Source: Cellvibrionaceae bacterium | Lineage (GTDB): Bacteria; Pseudomonadota; Gammaproteobacteria; Pseudomonadales; Cellvibrionaceae | Reading direction: 5' to 3' | DNA: 7,732 nt | NCBI GenBank assembly: GCA_025800435.1 | Contig: JAOXRV010000258.1 | Coordinates: 1 to 7,732 of the forward strand | In this document: positions 6,065 through 7,732 of the stretch, piece after piece | How the letters are laid out: each line of letters begins with the position of its first letter | How positions within the stretch are numbered: the first letter of the stretch is position 1 | The notes under the pieces: model-generated | Told to the model about the DNA's origin: nothing | The model's input: only the letters and a program-made list of their open reading frames with translations | Databases searched by the model: none | Program-made: the position numbers and the translations under genes

Positions 6065-6520
6065 TTAGTTTTCAAGGCATTCTACCTGGGTTAAAGCCCG
6101 GTAATAGGGCCCACTCAAATAGGGGCGGCCGGCCAACAAATGCTCTAAATACCAGCGCGCCGGCTTTAAATTGGGGCTAAGCATGGCCTTATTGGCCACA
6201 TATACCCAGGCCGCCAGGGGGCCATTTGCGCTATCCAGAGTAAATATCTCACGACTGTACAACCGCGGCGCCCCTTCAAATGGGTCCATTTTAAAAATTT
6301 GCCGGGGGCAACTCAGGCGGTACGCCACCCCCTCTACCCGGCTGCCGGGGCTGTAAGCAATGTTGGCGTATGAGCGATGGGGCGCATCGGCGGCGCGCTT
6401 ATTAAACAGCAAACGCATATCCGCCAAGCTGGCCGCCAGGGCCAGATCAAATTCCAGGCCCCGGGCGCGCATGCGCTCGGGGTTCATATTTGAGCCATAG
6501 GCAAAATAATAGCTGCTCAA
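6065..6520 (-). CDS. Gamma-glutamylcyclotransferase-like (GGCT/AIG2) protein
   Basis: A 151-residue cytoplasmic protein of the GGCT/AIG2 superfamily. It has the defining N-terminal FAYGSNM loop (6-12), followed by NPERMRARG (13-21), and MDPFEGAPRLYSRE (78-91), where E82 matches the family's catalytic glutamate. VEGVAYRLS (62-70) is the expected barrel strand. Family members convert gamma-glutamyl amino acids or gamma-glutamylamines to 5-oxoproline; the actual substrate cannot be read from sequence. The start is a TTG at 6520: an in-frame TGA lies five codons upstream, no ATG or GTG intervenes, and AGGGTG (6525-6530) gives a Shine-Dalgarno, though close (4-base spacer). It is the first gene of the leftward string, 94 bases before epmC, and probably uses the promoter at 6566-6593. 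Family secure, substrate unknown. Confidence 0.92.
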   Translation of the reverse strand: MSSYYFAYGSNMNPERMRARGLEFDLALAASLADMRLLFNKRAADAPHRSYANIAYSPGSRVEGVAYRLSCPRQIFKMDPFEGAPRLYSREIFTLDSANGPLAAWVYVANKAMLSPNLKPARWYLEHLLAGRPYLSGPYYRALTQVECLEN

Positions 6521-6543
6521 TTTACACCCTATTCACACAGTAA

Positions 6544-6567
6544 TCAGCCACTACATTTTGTGGCTGA
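6544..6567. repeat. 8-bp hairpin in the leader of the GGCT-like gene
   Basis: TCAGCCAC (6544-6551) and GTGGCTGA (6560-6567) are perfect complements with an 8-base loop. The repeat touches the putative -10 of the leftward promoter and would cover the transcription start, so an operator role is possible. There is no T tract directly after it on either strand. Confidence 0.5.
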
Positions 6568-6593
6568 GATAAGATTAAAAAATATTTTGTCAA
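6566..6593 (-). promoter_or_regulatory. Possible promoter of the leftward GGCT-epmC-nuclease-pdxB string
   Basis: On the minus strand TTGACA (6588-6593) is a perfect -35. At 16 bases spacing the -10 would be TATCTC (6566-6571), only 3 of 6, so it may be weak or activator-dependent. The -35 lies inside a 13-bp dyad, ATTTTG-T-CAAAAT (6584-6596), which could be a regulator site. The leader to the TTG at 6520 would be about 40 bases. Confidence 0.4.
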
Positions 6594-6734
6594 AATGTTG
6601 TACTTTTTCCAAACAGCAGATACCTTATATAGTAAGCAGAGCGGCAAATATAGGTAAGCGCTGGCGATTGGCTGAATTATTGAACAACCTTGCCAATAAA
6701 TGCAATTATGCGCGCCAAGCAATGTCGTTAACGC

Positions 6735-6850
6735 CAGTTTCGGTCCAAGCTGAAACAGCATACCACCTTCTGGGGGTTTGAACTCTTCAAGGAGGAAGGT
6801 GCCAAAGAGGGGTGTCCACTGGCCAGCCAGGCGAGGCGACACTGCCAAAG
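6735..6850. repeat. GC-rich block of nested inverted repeats
   Basis: Within 115 bases I see: GTTTCGG/CTGAAAC (6737-6743, 6750-6756, one G-U pair); CACCTTC/GAAGGTG (6764-6770, 6795-6801) enclosing TTGAA/TTCAA (6778-6782, 6786-6790); CTGGCCAG (6819-6826); GTGTC/GACAC (6812-6816, 6838-6842); and a direct repeat TGCCAAAG at 6800-6807 and 6843-6850. It differs in composition from the AT-rich DNA to its left. It may be a small mobile repeat or a structured RNA; neither can be shown here. Confidence 0.4.
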
Positions 6851-6863
6851 GCATCTTTATAAT
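6836..6863 (+). promoter_or_regulatory. Candidate promoter for the 6932 gene
   Basis: A perfect TATAAT (6858-6863) has GCGACA (6836-6841, 4 of 6) 16 bases upstream. Transcription would begin near 6870 and give a leader of about 60 bases. The -10 lies inside the 16-bp palindrome at 6855-6870. Confidence 0.45.
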
Positions 6864-6870
6864 TATAAAG
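6855..6870. repeat. 16-bp perfect AT-rich palindrome over the -10 box
   Basis: CTTTATAATTATAAAG is a perfect dyad that contains TATAAT on both strands. A regulator binding here would block the rightward promoter. Only the rightward direction has a plausible -35, so divergent promotion from this site is not supported. Confidence 0.55.
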
Positions 6871-6896
6871 CTCAAACTGCGGTTATGGTTTTGAGC
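6870..6896 (+). repeat. Leader hairpin upstream of the 6932 gene
   Basis: GCTCAAA (6870-6876) and TTTGAGC (6890-6896) are perfect complements with a 13-base loop. The stem begins at about the predicted transcription start, so it would form the 5' end of the mRNA and could stabilise it. Confidence 0.4.
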
Positions 6897-6912
6897 CTAT
6901 CGCTGCCACAAG

Positions 6913-6926
6913 CCCTTAAGGGAGGT
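6913..6926 (+). promoter_or_regulatory. Strong ribosome binding site merged with a palindrome
   Basis: GGGAGGT (6920-6926) is a near-ideal Shine-Dalgarno 5 bases before the ATG at 6932 and fixes that start. It overlaps CCCTTAAGGG (6913-6922), a perfect 10-bp dyad. The dyad is too tight to form a strong hairpin, so masking of the site is possible but weak. Confidence 0.6.
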
Positions 6927-6931
6927 AGTCT

Positions 6932-7633
6932 ATGAAGACCATGGATAAACGCTCTGTGAACAATGTCGTTGACTTTTTCACCGGCGAGGCATACCAAGCT
7001 GTGGATGACCACCGCTTTATACGCCTAGCGCCGGAGCTGGACGGGCTGGAAATGCTCTACAGCAACGACGCCAGCCCCGATAAATTATTCAGCTTAAAAA
7101 TTCTCTGTTGGGGCCTGCGCGCCAATGGCGATGTAGTGGGCTTAGTGCCCTGGCTGGACGATATTATCGCCTGCACCGAGATCAAAGACCCTCTCAACGG
7201 CCAGTGGGAAGGCTATTACGACCCGGGCGTAGACGAAGTTTTCTACGATGCCCCCATTCACAAAATTGTCGAGCTGGAAACCGCCGCCGAATACTACGAT
7301 TACGAAGCGGCTGAGTTAACCAAGGAATTTAGCTTGCAGGAAATTCCCGATACCATCGGCACCCACGCGGTATTGGCGGATAAAGACTACGAAAATATCA
7401 CCCTGACCGAAGTCGTCAGCTGGCGCCTCTACGGCGATGGCCAAATCTTTGGCATGGTGGCCGATGAGGCAGAAGTGGTCAGCACCCCGGTATTACCTGG
7501 CGATGACTGCCTTTACCAAGTGCAAAGCCGGGAAGAATTCCGCTACTTTTTCCAGCACCAGATTGCCAATCGTATTAAAGCTGAAGACCCAGAAGCCCTG
7601 GCGGCGATTTCTATTTTGGTGGAAGAGAAGTAA
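6932..7633 (+). CDS. Acidic protein of unknown function with possible internal repeat (233 aa)
   Basis: I do not recognise this protein. It has 233 residues, is strongly acidic (Asp/Glu-rich throughout) and has no signal peptide or membrane helix, so it is probably cytoplasmic. Residues 57-72 (ILCWGLRANGDVVGLV) align without gaps to 161-176 (VVSWRLYGDGQIFGMV): W, L, two G and V are identical and most others are conservative, which suggests two copies of a beta-rich module of about 100 residues joined in tandem. The first module ends in an aromatic/acidic stretch (WEGYYDP, 92-98; EYYDYEAAE, 120-128). The ATG at 6932 has a very good Shine-Dalgarno; a second ATG at codon 4 is less favoured. It appears to be a single-gene unit with its own promoter and terminator. 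Codon use matches the neighbours, so there is no sign of recent transfer. Confidence 0.85.
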   Translation: MKTMDKRSVNNVVDFFTGEAYQAVDDHRFIRLAPELDGLEMLYSNDASPDKLFSLKILCWGLRANGDVVGLVPWLDDIIACTEIKDPLNGQWEGYYDPGVDEVFYDAPIHKIVELETAAEYYDYEAAELTKEFSLQEIPDTIGTHAVLADKDYENITLTEVVSWRLYGDGQIFGMVADEAEVVSTPVLPGDDCLYQVQSREEFRYFFQHQIANRIKAEDPEALAAISILVEEK

Positions 7634-7639
7634 AACATA

Positions 7640-7670
7640 TGGGGCCGAGACTGGCCCCAAATTCCTTTTG
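7640..7670 (+). terminator. Probable intrinsic terminator of the 6932 gene
   Basis: Seven bases after the stop codon, TGGGGCC (7640-7646) pairs perfectly with GGCCCCA (7653-7659) around the loop GAGACT. It is followed by AATTCCTTTTG, a short and imperfect T-rich tail, so termination may be moderate rather than strong. Confidence 0.6.
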
Positions 7671-7732
7671 CTCCGCCGTGCCTGCGCTCGCGCTACGACA
7701 TCCTGTCGAGACTAGCCCTCGCCCTTGCGAAT
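7671..7732. repeat. Start of a palindromic repeat cut by the window end
   Basis: This non-coding GC-rich stretch holds the hairpin CGACA-TCC-TGTCG (7696-7708) inside GCTA/TAGC (7692-7695, 7713-7716), plus GCCTGCGC (7680-7687), a word also present beside the dapD-dapE palindrome (1670-1677). Read on the minus strand the hairpin loop region is AGGAT, like the AGGGAA and AGGGAT loops of that element. It is probably part of the same class of short intergenic repeats, truncated by the window edge. Confidence 0.45.

Larger units (their letters stand above)
6521..6931. other. 411-bp divergent intergenic region
   Basis: This stretch separates the leftward gene string from the rightward 6932 gene. 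The left part (about 6541-6660) is AT-rich and carries a hairpin and a likely leftward promoter. The centre (about 6735-6850) is GC-rich with several inverted and direct repeats. The right part holds a rightward promoter candidate and leader hairpins. A minus-strand frame of 117 codons (6522-6875, TTG start) spans it, but I do not accept it as a gene: it would overlap both promoters and has no recognisable domain. Confidence 0.7.

Noticed and set aside
6721..6740. GTTAAC near 6727 as an integron attC core
   Set aside because: It does not fit the GTTRRRY pattern, no matching second core or cassette structure was found, and there is no integrase.
6522..6875. 117-codon minus-strand frame ending just before the GGCT-like gene
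   Set aside because: It starts with TTG without a ribosome binding site (an ATG at 6854 is no better), overlaps promoter candidates for both directions, crosses repeat-rich DNA and shows no domain. Its right half looked vaguely like repeat-derived hypothetical proteins, which supports a repeat rather than a gene.

Overview
The window reads as chromosomal DNA of a gammaproteobacterium. The DapD is the long, Pseudomonas-type form (343 residues). PdxB, EpmC and a stand-alone 5'-nuclease lie together, and the proteins resemble those of Pseudomonas and marine Cellvibrionales-type bacteria. The taxonomic guess rests on recalled protein similarity, not on a search. Most of the window is housekeeping metabolism. 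I see no phage, transposase, CRISPR, toxin or defence gene, and no clear new multi-gene system.

Layout. Bases 1-224 are upstream DNA, either intergenic or the tail of an upstream gene. Bases 225-2972 (+ strand) hold a lysine/diaminopimelate cluster: a YffB/Spx-type ArsC-family reductase, dapD and dapE. A large palindromic element (about 1685-1792) sits between dapD and dapE. Bases 2973-3124 are a short intergenic stretch rich in dyads, followed by a 66-codon orphan gene (3125-3325, +). Bases 3375-6520 (- strand) form a gene string transcribed leftward: a gamma-glutamylcyclotransferase-like protein, EpmC (EF-P hydroxylase), a stand-alone 5'-3' nuclease and PdxB. The last three junctions include two 4-base stop/start overlaps (TTGA and ATGA), which suggests coupled translation. 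Bases 6521-6931 are a divergent control region with several palindromes, a good TATAAT box and a GC-rich structured block. Bases 6932-7633 (+) encode an acidic protein of unknown function with a possible internal repeat, closed by a likely terminator. The last 70 bases look like the start of another short palindromic repeat.

How the genes fit together. DapD and DapE are two of the three steps of the succinylase branch to meso-diaminopimelate, which feeds lysine and peptidoglycan; the aminotransferase step (DapC) is not in the window and may lie just upstream. PdxB supplies 3-hydroxy-2-oxo-4-phosphonooxybutanoate for pyridoxal phosphate. EpmC hydroxylates the modified lysine of EF-P, and the nuclease is a DNA repair/replication type enzyme; these share an operon rather than a pathway. 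The parts that merit attention are the palindromic repeats, the two orphan genes (3125 and 6932) and their dyad-rich upstream regions.
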